64,000 nt of DNA from Crotophaga sulcirostris (GCA_013397455.1 VYZB01000195.1:423056-487055); one strand, 5' to 3'; positions 1 to 13,204 are shown, numbered from the stretch's first letter. Translations and numbers: made by a program. The notes: generated from the sequence alone by a model not told the origin.

Positions 1-80
1 AAAAGGATGAGATACTTAAGTTCAACATACCTGAACACTTAGAAAAAGAGTTCAGAACCAAATTGGTGCAGCAGTACAAG
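1..80 (+). CDS. Candidate internal exon of an unrecognised gene (5' end outside window)
   Basis: Read from base 3, this stretch is open for 26 codons (KDEILKFNIPEHLEKEFRTK, then LVQQYK) and ends in TACAAG followed by a donor-like GTAACA at 81. The peptide is charged and helix-like. The codon phase at the donor is 0, which matches the phase at the candidate acceptor at 2874, so the two pieces could be the penultimate and last coding exons of one gene upstream of PCK1. I do not recognise the protein family. The exon start lies outside the window, so its acceptor cannot be checked. The open frame is short and chance is a real alternative. Confidence 0.35.
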
Positions 81-2873
81 GTAACAGCTAAAGTGTTGCC
101 ATCTTCACCACATCCACAACTTGTACCTCGATCAGTAGCATGGTTGGTGGTTTCTCTGTTGGCTTGCTTTCTGAACAATTTGCTTGCTCTTTTTCTTGAA
201 AAACATTAATCTGCATTAGCCCTAAGTCATAAAAACCACAGATACCTTCCTGCGTGTTTATGTCTATGCCTGCCAGCACGTTGGGCAGCGCACCCTGCCC
301 TGGCCACTCCACTGGTAGCCACACCACTGCCATTCAACCAATTTCTTATCCAGTTAAGATCTCCAACTCTTAAATGTAGGCCCATCCAACCAATTTCTTA
401 TCCAGTTAAGATCCCCCACTCTCAACTGTAGGCCCTTAACTTTCTGCTCCCGCTTGCCTGGAGCCCACAGGGCTGAGCTCAATTATTTTCCCTGCTTGCA
501 GAATATTTGAAGCAATTCCCACGTTTCTCTGACAGAAACCCTTCAGCCTAGGTGCCGTGCAGCTGGAGTGCTGCTGAAGAGCCTGCTGACTGCTCGTGCT
601 GCAGCATCTCTCCTGCCAGGAGCTGAAGTATTTTGCAAAACCAGCTGAAGTACATTTGCAGAGGCGGCAGAGCAGCATATAAGCATCGTTACACTATACT
701 TTAGGCCAGGATTGGTTATTCAGTGAGAACAAGAAGTTTTAGGCTGAAGAATTCTCCAAAGGCATTGTAAAAATGTCTTTGAGGTAAACTTGGACAATTT
801 GGGAGACCTAACGTTTAATCTTGTGTACCCTTCTAGACTAGCAATTTCCAACCACCAAACATATTATAAGGCCTGATTACCATTAATACTCTATTATACA
901 CTAGTGCAAAGGACAAATTTGGAGCTTTATCTCTAAATATCAGGTCAGTGTGTTGCAAAGTACAGAACATTGCAAAGTGACTGTAGCCCAGCGTGGTGCA
1001 GATCTTGCTAAACCATCTACTGAACTTCAAACAAAACAACACCCCTAACCAATTTGTTGCTTTTCTTGACTGTGTAAGTAAAGCAGCAAAACTGGCATTT
1101 GTGAAATTACCTTAGCACAAAACAGCAGCAAGTGTCTCTGGTCTGTTTAGCTCTACCGTACCATCAGTCAAGGTGGTGTTTTGCACAAAGCCAATATTAT
1201 CTGGTGTGTTTCTGAGTACAGTTAACACTGCTGAGTAGCCAAGAACCATGTGTCCCCTTTCCTGATGAATTTGGCAGGGGCATTATTACCATTTCTGTAT
1301 TCTGAGATGGCAGGGCTATAGAGCACTGCTGGAAAAAGTCAGGGATTCTGATTACTGCAAAGGATGTGACCGTGAGAAGTACATTGGTAAAACCACTGTA
1401 ACAAGTAGTAAGAATGAAAAATTAAAACATTCACATCTTGGAAAATGAATCTCACCACAAGCCTGATTGTAGGTCATTGACCTTACCGGGTCTTATCCTC
1501 AGAGACAGCAAGTTCCTGTAACTCCCATAAATACCCTTGACAACAGCTACTCTTATCCACATATCGGTAGAATACTAAACGTAGAATGAATATAAATTTT
1601 TTACATTTAGTAACTGCAAATCAGTCATAACTTATGTTACTTGGAATCAACACAAATCCAAAGCAATTATTTAGAGCTGAATATAGATTCCAGTAATTTA
1701 GGTCTGATATTTTAGTTAGATACCACATTATTCATCATCTGCAGAATCTGTGGACTCTCAAAACTGAAGAACAGAATGCAGAATATACAATATATTCATA
1801 TAATTGTGCTGGTGGTGACTGTAGTCAGAGATCATACTCACACATTTCTGAATCTTTTCAAGTTGCTACAAATACAGTGCAATTATGATAGTTGAAGGGC
1901 ACTGAGGAAAAAAGTTGTTATAATAATATACCCTCCTTTAGGTCATTTTAAATGAGTTTTTCTGCACTTGAACAGTCATCAACATCCAAGAGCTGTCCTG
2001 CCTTGTACTCCTGCATTATTAATGCCAGCACCATCCACACAGCTACAGTTAAAGGTCTGTGATTATTTCCATTATAAACCCATATTTTCAAGGATTTATA
2101 ACTCAAATGCAGAATAGTCCTTCAGTTCATTTTTGTTGAATTTAAAGGAACCACTTTCTAATTACATTTTGACATAATAAAGGTTAACAACTCCATAACA
2201 GCCTTTATGGTCTATTGTGTATACAATATCCCCTTACCACTACTGCCTACTGCATCATCTATCACTAACTACAATCAAGCTTCTACCCACTCCTCTAAAA
2301 GGTTCATATCTTTCTAAGAGATCAACAGTCTGCATGAAAAATCTATCACGAAAATAATAGAGAACCTTTTTATTTTGTAAGTCATAATTATATTTTGGGA
2401 GTAAACACACTCAACATGAATGATTGTTTGTTAGGAATATTTTAAAGAATATAAGGAATTTAATGTAGGCACATTTTTTGTGCTAAAGTAATGTTACATA
2501 AAGAAACAAATTCAGCCACAAAATTGCAGATAAATTGCTGAGAAGAATCTGTCAGTGAAAATGAATACACGGACAACTAAAATCCTAAATCAGCCTTAAC
2601 TGCACTAAGGAAACACATCAATTTTTGTTCCAATCTGCGTTTTTCCACCTAAGTATAAACAGTTGAGCTGACTTTTTTGATGAGTAAAATACTGAGTTAT
2701 CTGTTCGTATTGTCAGTCTTAAATCTGAATAATGTCTTTTATAATGTTTAAAATGCTTAGTGCTTGTTAGATGGAGCTGACTTTTTAAAAAGCTCCATTA
2801 CCACATACGTAAAGTGTATTTGACCTTGAAGGTAGTTCAAACTCTTCAATTCCATTCCCTTCATGTTTTTCAG
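81..2873 (+). other. Presumed intron or intergenic DNA, no gene seen
   Basis: This AT-rich DNA lies between the two candidate exons. Apart from the 52-bp tandem duplication at 335-437, I see no coding exon, RNA gene or recognisable mobile element in it. If the flanking exons are real, it is their intron: it begins GTAACA and ends in a pyrimidine-rich CCCTTCATGTTTTTCAG. Confidence 0.3.
335..437. repeat. 52-bp tandem duplication, two copies
   Basis: A unit starting CAACCAATTTCTTATCCAGT at 335 recurs at 387, an offset of 52 bases. The first 27 bases are identical; the remaining half differs at a handful of positions and ends in TGTAGGCCC in both copies. This is a simple, fairly recent tandem duplication in non-coding DNA. 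No known repeat family was recognised. Confidence 0.85.
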
Positions 2874-3047
2874 AAAATCATTTTGGATGACTGCAGAGGC
2901 TGTATAACCATCTCTCCTGTGTATGCTTTGCACCTCCATCTTCCTATCATAGGTCCTAAACTACAATCTAGTAATGCCAACAGGATTGCTGCCGATTTGA
3001 ATGGGTTTGGAATTAGTCCCAGAATAGATAACTATGGAAAGCAATAA
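2874..3047 (+). CDS. Candidate terminal coding exon of an unrecognised gene
   Basis: A polypyrimidine stretch and CAG acceptor (2871-2873) are followed by 57 open codons and a TAA at 3045-3047. The peptide starts KIILDDCRGC, continues with ITISPVYALHLHLPIIGPKL, and ends with an NGFGISPRIDNYGKQ-like tail. Its composition is protein-like rather than low complexity. Phase 0 at the acceptor agrees with the candidate exon ending at base 80. The family is not recognised, so no function is proposed. No canonical AATAAA follows closely; the nearest on this strand is near 4530. It could be a chance open frame or a decayed exon. Confidence 0.35.
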   Translation, partial: KIILDDCRGCITISPVYALHLHLPIIGPKLQSSNANRIAADLNGFGISPRIDNYGKQ

Positions 3048-6000
3048 CAGTCTGATTTATTTACACATTGTTGGCCTGTCCACAAATCTCAGAATCAATC
3101 AGGACCTGTTGCAATACACTTGAAAGGGGGCAGGGGTGTAGGGAGAGAAAAGAAAAAACAGAGAAAGCAAAGAAAAAAAAGTCAAACAAATAAGCCCCAA
3201 TTTAACCTTGTAATTGTTTCATTTGTGATATTTCATCTTGTCATTGAAAACTCCATTCTTCTCCAGAACATGACTCCTGTTAGTCTACGAGAAAACCCAG
3301 TCTTTGTTGTGACTTATTTTGACAGCTTTAATATCATTTTCCACCTGGTATCTGGAAAGTTTTCCATTTTCACTTTCCTCCAATGTCTCACTTTTGTTTC
3401 CAAGTATATGTCGTATTCACACTGCACCTGTCATGGTGGTATCTGTGTGCCTTAACACCGGGCTGAAAACATACACGCCTTTACTTTTGCTCTTACACCA
3501 GGGACAATTGCTACCTTCATCACCTATTTTGCAGTGAGATATTGCCCCTCTTAATAATGACAGCAGTAGATAACCTCCTTCACACCGTCACCTGTTTCAG
3601 AAAAAGCAAGTATACTTTTATGATATCCTAATTCACCTACCTCCTTTAAATATTGGTAAGTTTATGAAGCTTGCAGTCACTAAATGGTTGAAATCTTTTG
3701 CTGTACTTTCTGATGCTCCTGTCAACTTGTTTTTTTAGCGTCCCACTTTCACACAGATGAAGCATATCTTCAGAGAACACCAAAAACCTTAATTAACAAA
3801 AAATGAAAGCATGTCAGCTAATGAGTGAGATTAAAAAAAGAAAATATATGTTCTTTTGGATACTGTTCCAAGTAACTGAAAGTTGCAGATTTGGAATTAA
3901 CTTAGTGTATCAGTGCTGACCTGGAACATTCTCAGGGGAAATTATACAGTCTGAATTCCAGAAAAGATACAGATCACTTGGAAGGAGGAATATTAAAATA
4001 TTTTAGCTTTTTTTTTTTTTTTTTTATTATTTCTTCCCCCCCGCCCCCGAGACCTCTGGTTCTAAGATAGGAGCTGCAGTTTATTCTAGCAGACATCATT
4101 TGGGATCCAGGTGTGATTTGGATTCCTCGTCTACACCAAAAAAACCCAATTCTCTGGTCCCCATCTCTGCAGTCATATAAAAGCTAGTCAGACCTCAGAC
4201 TCAGGAACTTCAGATTATACTGTCCTACTTGTTTCCTTATTTATTCCCCAAAGCAAAGGGAAGATGGGAGCACAGCAAAGCAAAGACAGATGAAAGTCAT
4301 CCCGGAGGGTATTGATTGACTGGTGTCTAGCTTGGCTATAAACTACAACTTCTCTTTCTCAGGGCAAAGACAAGCGTGAGCAGAGCTGCAAAGCCATCTC
4401 AGAGGCAGGGTGCTTGCTTGGACTGGGCTGTTCATGTGTGATAGACAGATGTAGGCTGTGCTTAAGGCAGAGGGGAAGCCTGGCTTTGCTCTCTGTCCAG
4501 CGCTCATCTCGACTTTGAGAAGACTTATAAATAAATCTCTTTCAATAGGAGTGGTTCTTGCAGAAGAACCAAATCAACTTCTATTATGTTAAAAGACTCA
4601 ATGCTTTTAAGTGTTGCCTATGCTTTTCAAATCCTGCTCCATACTGTTAATGATTATAATTATATAACATGACAAAAAAACCAGGGCATAATAGCACACA
4701 GATATGGGATACATAAAAGGGGAAGTATTTAACATAAGCTTATTGGAGCTGAAAGTACCAAGGATGATTGATTGCTCAAACGCAAGTCAGAAAAGTGGTC
4801 TAAAAAATATTAACCATAATTGCAATTTATCTATTAACTGTTTCATCTTACATCATGATATATTTAGAAACAATTCTGCCATCCAGTAATGCACCATTTG
4901 CTGCTTGTGGCAAACAGCAGATCTGTGTTCTTGGGTCTGTTTGGAAGAAGGATGTTTACTTGAGAAGCATATTATTTCTTCTATTTCAAAAGACATTAGC
5001 ATGGTTATGCAGTTAACTACACCTCAGTGATTTCCACTGTTTTTACAGAATACTCTTTAATCCAAGAGATAGCAAAGAAAGTTTTAAAGACAACTGCCCT
5101 TAGTTAGCTAGTAAAGGTTTCTGCTGCTGCTTGTGCAAGGGTCGAACAGTTAAAAGTTTGAAAGGCAGAAAGTTTTCCTCTTGTTATGACTAAACTGGAG
5201 GAAATTTGCTAGAGCTGTGCAGAATTTCATTGCCAAACACAAAGAGGAGATACACAGTAAGAAAAGATAGTAAAGGTTTAACCCAACTGAGGTAAGAAAC
5301 AAACTCCAAGGATGCCCTTGTTTCCTTGCTTTTATCGCACTGTTAATCTTTAATCAGGAAAACAGTTCTAAGAACAGCTCTTTGTGCACACCTAAACAGG
5401 CACCATTGCTTGGCAGTTAATAGGATCACCAGAGAATGAGACTATTAAATCATTGTCCTAATAAATCAATGAGTGAGATGTACAACCCAAAGGAGTTCAA
5501 ATTCTGCTTCCACGTGGATATGCAGCAAGTGCACATTAAACCTTGCAAAATCAGCAGGAAGGGGTTGGTTGGTGGGTTCAGAAGAGCAGTGGCTTCCCAT
5601 GCAATGTTTTTCCAGCTCAGACCACAAATTGGCATGGACACTAAAGTTTCTGAGGAGCCCGAATCAAGCTCCTCAATTCAAAAATCCAAAGAAATAAAGA
5701 ATGGGCTACAAAATTTAAGGGCATATTTAAAGACACATATATTAGTGTAACTTCACTGACAGCAGGTGATTTAGTCCTTGATATTTATCAGCAGAGATAC
5801 CTTAGATCTTAGTCTTCCTGCCTGCTAGAGTGATGAACCATCACTTAAAAGACCAAAACCAGATAACACCGTGCCTCTCAATCAGGAACTGGTAACAGAT
5901 ACAGGGCACAGCAGGCACAGTTGTACATCTTTTGTGCTCCTGTACAAATAAACAAAGTCAGTCCTATAGTCTTCATAATCTTTTTAAATAGCAAAATGAG

Positions 6001-9000
6001 GAAGTGCCTAGAAAGCAAATGAGAACAGCTAAGTGACTTGTTTTGTGAATAGCATTTATTGCTCTGTTCAGAGCTGCCTGTACAGACTTACAGTCTCTTG
6101 ATCTGTTATTCATCTCTTTTGTTCTGTCTTAAAACAGTTAAGATCTCCTGAATAGAGCGCGCTTACTCTTCACCTAAAATAACGAGGTACTGCCTCAGTG
6201 CTACTGCAACATAAATACCTGAACTATACAATGTTAACAAGTGGGTTACTTGTTTTATTTTATTTGCACAATGCAAGTTGGTTGCTCTTCATTTGTACAT
6301 ATTGGTTTAAGCTCATGTCTAAGAGGTTACTCTTTAAATAAACAGTATTTATGAGTGTATCATCCTGAATCAGTAAATTTGAAGACAGGTACATATGATC
6401 AGTCATGTACAGTAGAGTCAGAATTCTGTTACCCTAAAAGCACATGAAGAAAGTATGATCTCCAGGGTCCAGTTGAACACTGGACTTCTTTACTGAGTGT
6501 TGTTTGTAGCAATAATCATACATGCGGCACTTGTCTGGTAGGAAGCATTTACATTGGCAAAACAGAAATGCTTTTAAACTGAAAAAGTCCCATTGTGGCC
6601 AACCCATATTGCCTTCTTCCTGTTAGAAATGTGCTAACTGTACAGTACATATGATTTAACCTGACACATTAACAATTACCATCAGGGTTTTCCAGTAAAC
6701 ACAGGATCTGTTACAGAGATAATTCGGCTTTTGTAATGTTGATTTTCCTACAGCGATCAGGTTCAAGAACCTATAGGTATGTAGTGGTTGACATAGATAT
6801 ATTTACCTTCTGACCTTCAGATGTAGCCTTTTATTTTTGCGTAGTCAGCTTCTCTAGCCTGTTTTTGTTGCTTCCAGTGTTACAAAATGCTTGAAATATT
6901 CATCAAAGCTGTTTTCCTGCGAAAAAGTATAGAACAAATCTCACTTGAAACAGAAAACAAGGTTCAGCTCAAGCTGGTGCTTTTGTGTTTCTGTCAAAGG
7001 AGAAAACAGGTTATAGTAAATGTTTTTCATTTCAAATAAGATATTATTTGCAATACAGTAATGTAGAGAGGACCCAGCAGGGACTATATGTGGCACAGAC
7101 ATAAAGATGAAAAGAGATAATGATCTTGTCTAATTAGGTTTTAAACTCCTCCAGCCAGGAACTATCAACCAAACTAGGAAGAAAACAGAACAACAGAGAG
7201 AAATTGGCCTTATCACCTCCCAGCTCCCTTCCCATGGAGACAGTAAAGGCTTAAGGATGTAAAGGTACACGTCCAAAGTCAAATGGGAAATCCACAGCAG
7301 AGGAAGGACAGAACCTAAACCTTCTGAATCTGCACCCATGCTTACTGGTTAGAGCCATCCTTCTTTAAGGGAGCCAGCTCATGAAGGACACTTAGAACTG
7401 TGTCCAGTGGGTCAGCAGCATGTAATGAGGGGTAAAAATGACAAGAGAGACAAAAGTTAAAATGGAAGTATTTAAATAAATGAGAAAAAACACATTGCCA
7501 GTCAGGCAGACAGAGCTGTGTAACCTCAAATGACAAGAGAGAGCTGTTAGCAAGCAAAGGAACACAGAGAAATAACAAATGACATGAAAAAGGAAGGAGC
7601 AAGAGTGTTATCTCAACCTTTTAAAATTTAAACTAGTTTGGTTTTTTCTAGGTGGTGTCATGCCATTTCTTAAGGCCTGAGGAGGTGAAGTCTCTGTAAA
7701 AGGGCACAGTTAGAAGGACCCAGGGACCAGCAGGAAGCCAGAAGACTGCTCTGCAACAAGAGTTTGAAACGTCTCCTGCTGCTTGAACACATGTGCACGG
7801 ATTTGTCATTTACCCCCTCCACAGGTAGGAAGCAGGGAGCCCTTGACAGCTGCAAACAGATTTCACTCCAGCAAGGGTTACCATTTTTATTTGCAAAGCT
7901 GAATCTCAGTGCCATCTGCGCTTTGTGTGACTGAGCAGAGCAGATGCTGCATAGGTGAAGGGAAACACACAACCTTATGCCGACTGTTTTCCACTCTGTT
8001 TTGTACAGTTTGTCCCCTTCTCTCTTGGCTGTGGTTCTGCTGTGCAGCCAGTCAAAAAAAAAAAAAAAAAAGGCAGTAACGATGCAAAAATCATAGTCAT
8101 GTTCTTATCAACCTTGTTTTGGCTAAGATAAAGTCAGTCAAAGTCTTGGTGGGTGCAAACTCTCCATGTGCCTATCAGACCTCGTTGCAGTAGATAAGAG
8201 CTCTGAAGCTCACACTTGACAGGGCTACACATACCTGACCACAGGCTGGATATTACAGAGCCCATTACTCACATTCACACTGATCCCAGGTATGAGTTTT
8301 ATGAAAGAGAGGACAGTGTTCCTGCTGGGAAGAGTCCTCAGATTAGTGTCACAGCTTCAGAAATGGCTCTGAACGAGCCACTATTTATCAAGGTTAAGAT
8401 TACATGAATCAATCCCATCTCCAGAACTAACGAGCTGGTGAGAGAGAAGGATGAACAGTGAACAGCACACACCATTAATGGGGAGCCACTTGCTGCTCTG
8501 CGTGTGGGGTGCTGTCTCCCACCTGAGATTCAGGTGTGAAATCAGAGCCCAGACTGTCTTGTGATGCTGGGAAGAATCACCAGTGCGACAGCAGGGAATT
8601 AAAGCCTCAGTATCCTACACAGGCAATGTGTGGATGTGCCACAGTACCACCCTAGACAAGACTCCATTTTTGATTCCTTACAAGAGAAAATGGAAAGGAG
8701 AATCTCACCTCCCCTAGTGACTATAACAGTATCTCAGAGCTTGTAAAAGTGAGATTATGAAAAAAAAAAAAAAGAGAAAAGAAGCAAATAGTTTCGCTGC
8801 CAAAGCAGAAGAATAACAAGCACAAAAACAGTCTGACTATGGTATAATGTCAGCCTTGGTGCATACTGTGGCAGAGCCAGGACTTTCCCTAAAGTACAGC
8901 CCAGGATGGATCACTCAAGCTGATTCTGAACTAAGCATGAAAGGTTGGTGACTTTCATCAGGTACCTTAAACACATGTTAATGCATGTTCCTGTCCGCTG

Positions 9001-12000
9001 AGATTTACTTCCATTTGTTTTGAGAAATTTTAGCATGTCTGTTGTCAAGATGAAAATGCTGGACAGGCTAATGAAAGTGCAGCTTAATTGTAATAAATCT
9101 GAGTATTTTTCCCCTTATCTCACTCCTCTGCCATCAGAACAAGCCACTTAACTTTGAAGACAGGCAAAAAAAGTTATATCACCCTAGTGAACCACAAACA
9201 TTGTCTTATAGTCTGCCCAAGAAAAAAGCTATCATTTAGGGTTGGAGAAAGGGAGGCAAGAAGGGCAGCACCATGCTCCCAGTTTGCAGTTACCTGCTCA
9301 GCCTGGCCCCAGAGGCTCAGTCTCAGGGATCACGCGGCGCACGAGGAGAGCAGAGCATGTGCAGCCAGAGCCCCCAGACCTCCTGCAGCTGGGTCAGTGC
9401 CAAAGAACTGCCTGTAAGAAAAAGGGGTTGGAGGCAGAAATATCCCACAGGGCTGTGCAAGGTCTGGAATAAACACTTGGCTCAGCCACAGACTCTTTTG
9501 CAACTGCAGGCAATTTGCACGGTTCACGTTGTCTTCTAGAAATTGAGGGAGAAGTCCCTGCCCTGGTCTCGGCGAGCTTTACGCTTCCAAGGGCTGCCCT
9601 TGGATCCAGGCTTGTGCGGCATCTGGTCCAGCAGAGACTGCAGGATGCTCGGTATCAGCTGAGCAGAACTTCACAGCAAAAAATCACAATCAAGAGGCAA
9701 TGTTCTTCCGTTAGCAGAATAGCTCATAGAATCAGTTTTAAAAGCTACAACTTTGTAACAAAAACCCCAAGTGACAAACTCTTTGAAGGTGACAATGTGT
9801 AGGATAATTAGCAATGGGAGGGGAGTAGAATTTCTGAGTAGTATTATATGTCATTAACAACTTTCAGATCTCATTGAGAGTGCTTTGTTGCACCTCACAT
9901 TGTAGTGATGAGTTAAGCTTTCTTATGACACTTTTTCTGAGCATCTAAACACCTTTACGTTTATTGCATGTAGTTCCAGCAAGTCAGTAAAAGTCAAAGT
10001 GCTCAAAACCTCTATTTTGAACAGGCTGAATAGTGTCCATCAAAGAAAATATCCTGAAAACGCCCCTTTCAAGGCACTTGTTGAACACCATCATCTCAAA
10101 ATGTCAGATTCATGCTCATTTAAATAATTTGACAGCTTCCAAGAAGACACTCGATAAGCATCACATTCAAGTGTCAAGAAGCACAGAGAAAAAATGCCAA
10201 AAAAAATTAAATCCAAAGAAACTGTATCAGCTATTAGATGAGTATTATAATACAATCACTACTCAAAAAAAAAATCTCATTTAAATGGAAAATAAACTTT
10301 ACATTCAAGACATTTTCTTAAGAAGACTTTACATTGTCCCCATGCAACCTCCTATATTTTGTACTAGTGACATCTTCCAACACACTGAATCCAACAGCAG
10401 ACATATACTTAGCAAACAGCAGTACACACTTGTTTTGAGAAAACACCTCAAGAGCACTGTAACTGAGCCACTGAAGATGCTACTTCATGCAGGGAGGAGA
10501 GATGGGGTGTTTGTGGAAGTTATGAGAACTCAGTATCTTCAAATTAAGCTTTCAGGTATCTGAAAGCTGAATCTCTAAATGAGAAGATTCTTAAAAAAAA
10601 ATCTTGGCCCCAACTCACATATGCTCCAGTTATTTTATTGCACCAAATACTATGTGTGTTCTATATAGGGACTTGAGGCTTACTGTGTGTTTGTGATATG
10701 CTTTGAGATCCTCTGATGGGAGGTGTTACCTAAATACAAGTAATTTGATGCTTAAGTGTCTAGAATTCCCAGTGGACATCTGCACTCAAGCCCTGCTGCC
10801 ATCACAAATAAAAAACATTTGGAATCCTTAATGTGATTTTTAATGGACATATGTTCATAACACAGTGCCACCAATTTGGCATATTTAGTGTCTTCTCAAG
10901 AGAAGCCCACAGTTTGTATAGCAAGATTGTGGGAGGTTAGGATTGCAGTGTGAGAAAATTTGCACAACACCTGCCTGACTATAATTTAATTGGCAGAAAC
11001 TAATGCTCCCCGGGTTTGGGGTTTTTTTTCCTCCACTCAAAAATAAAGCAACACTAAGACTAATCCTGCTGTCTTATACTGTCAATTTTAAGCTTTTATT
11101 CTGATTTTACTTGTGCTGCAATGTGATCATTTTCTGGTGCACTCTTTTTTCTGAGAACTGAGGCATTGCTGGTTTACTCTCAGTTGTTATTTCTGTTTAT
11201 AATGACTTATCTGGCCAGCAGGAAGGACTCAATGTTTTTATACTTCACTGAAAAAGGGTTCTGCTTAGTATTACTGAGGATTATGCCACCTTATTTTTAA
11301 TTACATACCTAATGGTATGTTTTAAAAGGAAAACAGTTGGCCAAAATATTTCTAATTGGCTCCATCAGTACCTGGACTCCAAAGACAAACACCATAGGTA
11401 TCATTATTAAATTGACTTTGATTTTACCTTTGCTTAAAGCAGAGCCCCATCTGGAGCAATCTTTAGCACCTCTTATCCTACCAGATTTTTGTTTTCCTTT
11501 TCAGGAATGTTTGGCCTTGCAGTGTATCAAGGACAGCCCCTCTTTCTTCACTATTTTCTTCGCTTTGCATTTACAAAACATAATAAAAAGCTTTGCAGGA
11601 GAGATAGAGGACACAGTCCCATGGGAAGCGTTCCTGCAGTGTGAGATTCAGCTCGTGGTATTTTAGACTTGCAGGGCAGGCAGGCAAGCTGCAGTTCTGA
11701 TCCAAGCTGCCCTGCCAGACCTGGCTGTTTGGGGCTTGCAAGTCACTGCTGCCTGCCTTGGCAAAAGCCTTGCTGGACACATCTCACGGACTGCAAGTGT
11801 CAAACCACGAACATCCTTTATATAGGATACTTACATCATTCTTGTTTCTTTGAAGAACTCCTGAAACTTACCTGGGATTTCCACATTTCCTGTTCTGCAC
11901 TGTTGACAATATTTTACATGCAGAGTGGAAGCCCCACCAATATAAGAAATTACAGTTTGACATGAAAGCGTCACCTCTTCCAGGCCCCAGGTGCTTTGCT

Positions 12001-13000
12001 GGGACTGGGTGTAAGTAGAGCGACATGAAATGGCAATAGGTTTATTTCTACAGATTTATCTGAAATACTTCAGTCTTCACACACCCAGATGGAATGGACA
12101 AATGGACGTGAAGATCAGCCTTTCTTTATGGGTCTGGTGGTGTAAAATGGAGTAGAGGAAGACAAAGGGTTGAAAGACAGACGGGCAGGACCAGTTAGAG
12201 GCAAGACCTCAAGAAGTCTGAAGTCACACTCTCATCCTCAGAATTGTAAGCACAGTGGTGGCTGTTGGTTTAATTAACTGCCACTGCAGACACAGATACG
12301 TACATGTCTGCATATGTATGTGTGCCTATAGCGCACTTCAGACACACAACAAAGCACGCAGCCATGTCCTGAACAGTTTAGGCCTTTTCTTTAAGTATTA
12401 ATTTAAAGATGGTTTAATATTTTATGTCTCCCCATAGGAGTCTCATAATATAAAACATAACATTTTAAGGAAGGAGTTAATTACTGAGGCAGTTACAGAT
12501 CTGCCTCTTCTTAGCTTGTTGTGATAGAAAAAAATAATTGTTCAGTTTGCAGGAGCCTAAAGCAAGCCATAAGCATAAGCTTTCTCTCCTGCACTGAAGC
12601 AAGCCCAACATCTAGATTTACATCGCTTGGTTTTTTTTAGAATTGCATGGACAAAAATAAGGCCTCTGGGCAGGCGTATATAGCAGTTATTCAGCCCTGT
12701 CAGTGCTCACTGTTGAACTTTATCCCCAGGCCAGGCAATGTTCCCAAGGTGGGTAAATATACCTCGGACAGGCCTTCGCTTCACAGCCAAGGAGCGAGCA
12801 TCTGCCTACTGAAAGTGCCAAGTGCACTTTGCCTGGAGGACCCCTGTGTTCCCAGTCCCAGATACTCTTTGTACTCAACCTTTCCCACACACCAAGAAGT
12901 AATGATGCTTCTGGTTTCAAAGCCAAATTGCATCAAGGTTTGGTTAAACTGCTAAACTTTGTAACCGCTTCAAAACAGCAAACCCAGGAGCCAAGAATCA
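3048..13000. other. AT-rich intergenic DNA upstream of PCK1, no recognisable gene
   Basis: About 10 kb without a supported gene. It contains homopolymer runs (T18 at 4008-4025, A18 at 8054-8071, an A run near 8760) and scattered short open frames with no family resemblance. The longest quasi-open stretch is 10033-10563, about 176 codons in one frame with a single TAA at 10282. Its lysine-rich, AT-driven composition makes chance likely. Distal PCK1 enhancers may lie here, but I cannot point to one from sequence alone. Confidence 0.6.
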
Positions 13001-13028
13001 CCGCTTTCAGCATTCATTAATCAAGCCT

Positions 13029-13068
13029 GTTAAATGATTACCTGGCCAGGGCTGCTTTGTTGACAACT
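13029..13068 (+). promoter_or_regulatory. Possible HNF1-like and forkhead-like sites in the PCK1 promoter
   Basis: GTTAAATGATTAC at 13029-13041 keeps only part of the HNF1 dyad (consensus GTTAATNATTAAC). CTTTGTTGACAAC, near 13055-13067, resembles forkhead/FOXO-type elements known from mammalian PCK1 promoters. Both sit about 140-180 bases upstream of the inferred start site, a plausible distance. The assignment is by eye against consensus sequences and remains tentative. Confidence 0.3.
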
Positions 13069-13116
13069 CTGCATGATGACAGTGTCAGTAGCACTGTCCC
13101 AAGACACATCCAGTGG

Positions 13117-13124
13117 TGACGTAA
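13117..13124 (+). promoter_or_regulatory. cAMP response element (CRE-like) of PCK1
   Basis: TGACGTAA on the + strand reads TTACGTCA on the complement, the core found in the mammalian PCK1 CRE-1. It lies about 60 bases upstream of the TATA-like box and about 90 upstream of the inferred start, the same position as CRE-1 in rat PCK1. By family knowledge it should bind CREB and C/EBP factors and carry glucagon/cAMP induction. The sequence match is seen here; function is inferred. Confidence 0.75.
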
Positions 13125-13175
13125 AGGACAAGCCTCCCTCACCTCACCTAGTGGGATGGACACTACCACGAAGAA

Positions 13176-13182
13176 TATTTAA
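13176..13182 (+). promoter_or_regulatory. TATA-like box of PCK1
   Basis: TATTTAA, in the context AATATTTAAGG, matches the TATTTAAGG-type box of mammalian PCK1 promoters. It places transcription start near 13205. The downstream exon 1 and donor at 13303/13304 fit this. Confidence 0.75.
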
Positions 13183-13204
13183 GGAAGGAGGATGCCTCCT
13201 TGGA

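Noticed and set aside
88..333. Minus-strand open frame adjacent to the tandem duplication, considered as retroviral pol remnant
   Set aside because: No diagnostic integrase or reverse-transcriptase motif is readable and no LTR, primer-binding site or target duplication was found.
9154..9802. Overlapping open frames on the + strand
   Set aside because: Three frames are open at once because of composition. No family resemblance, and the reading shifts from frame to frame.
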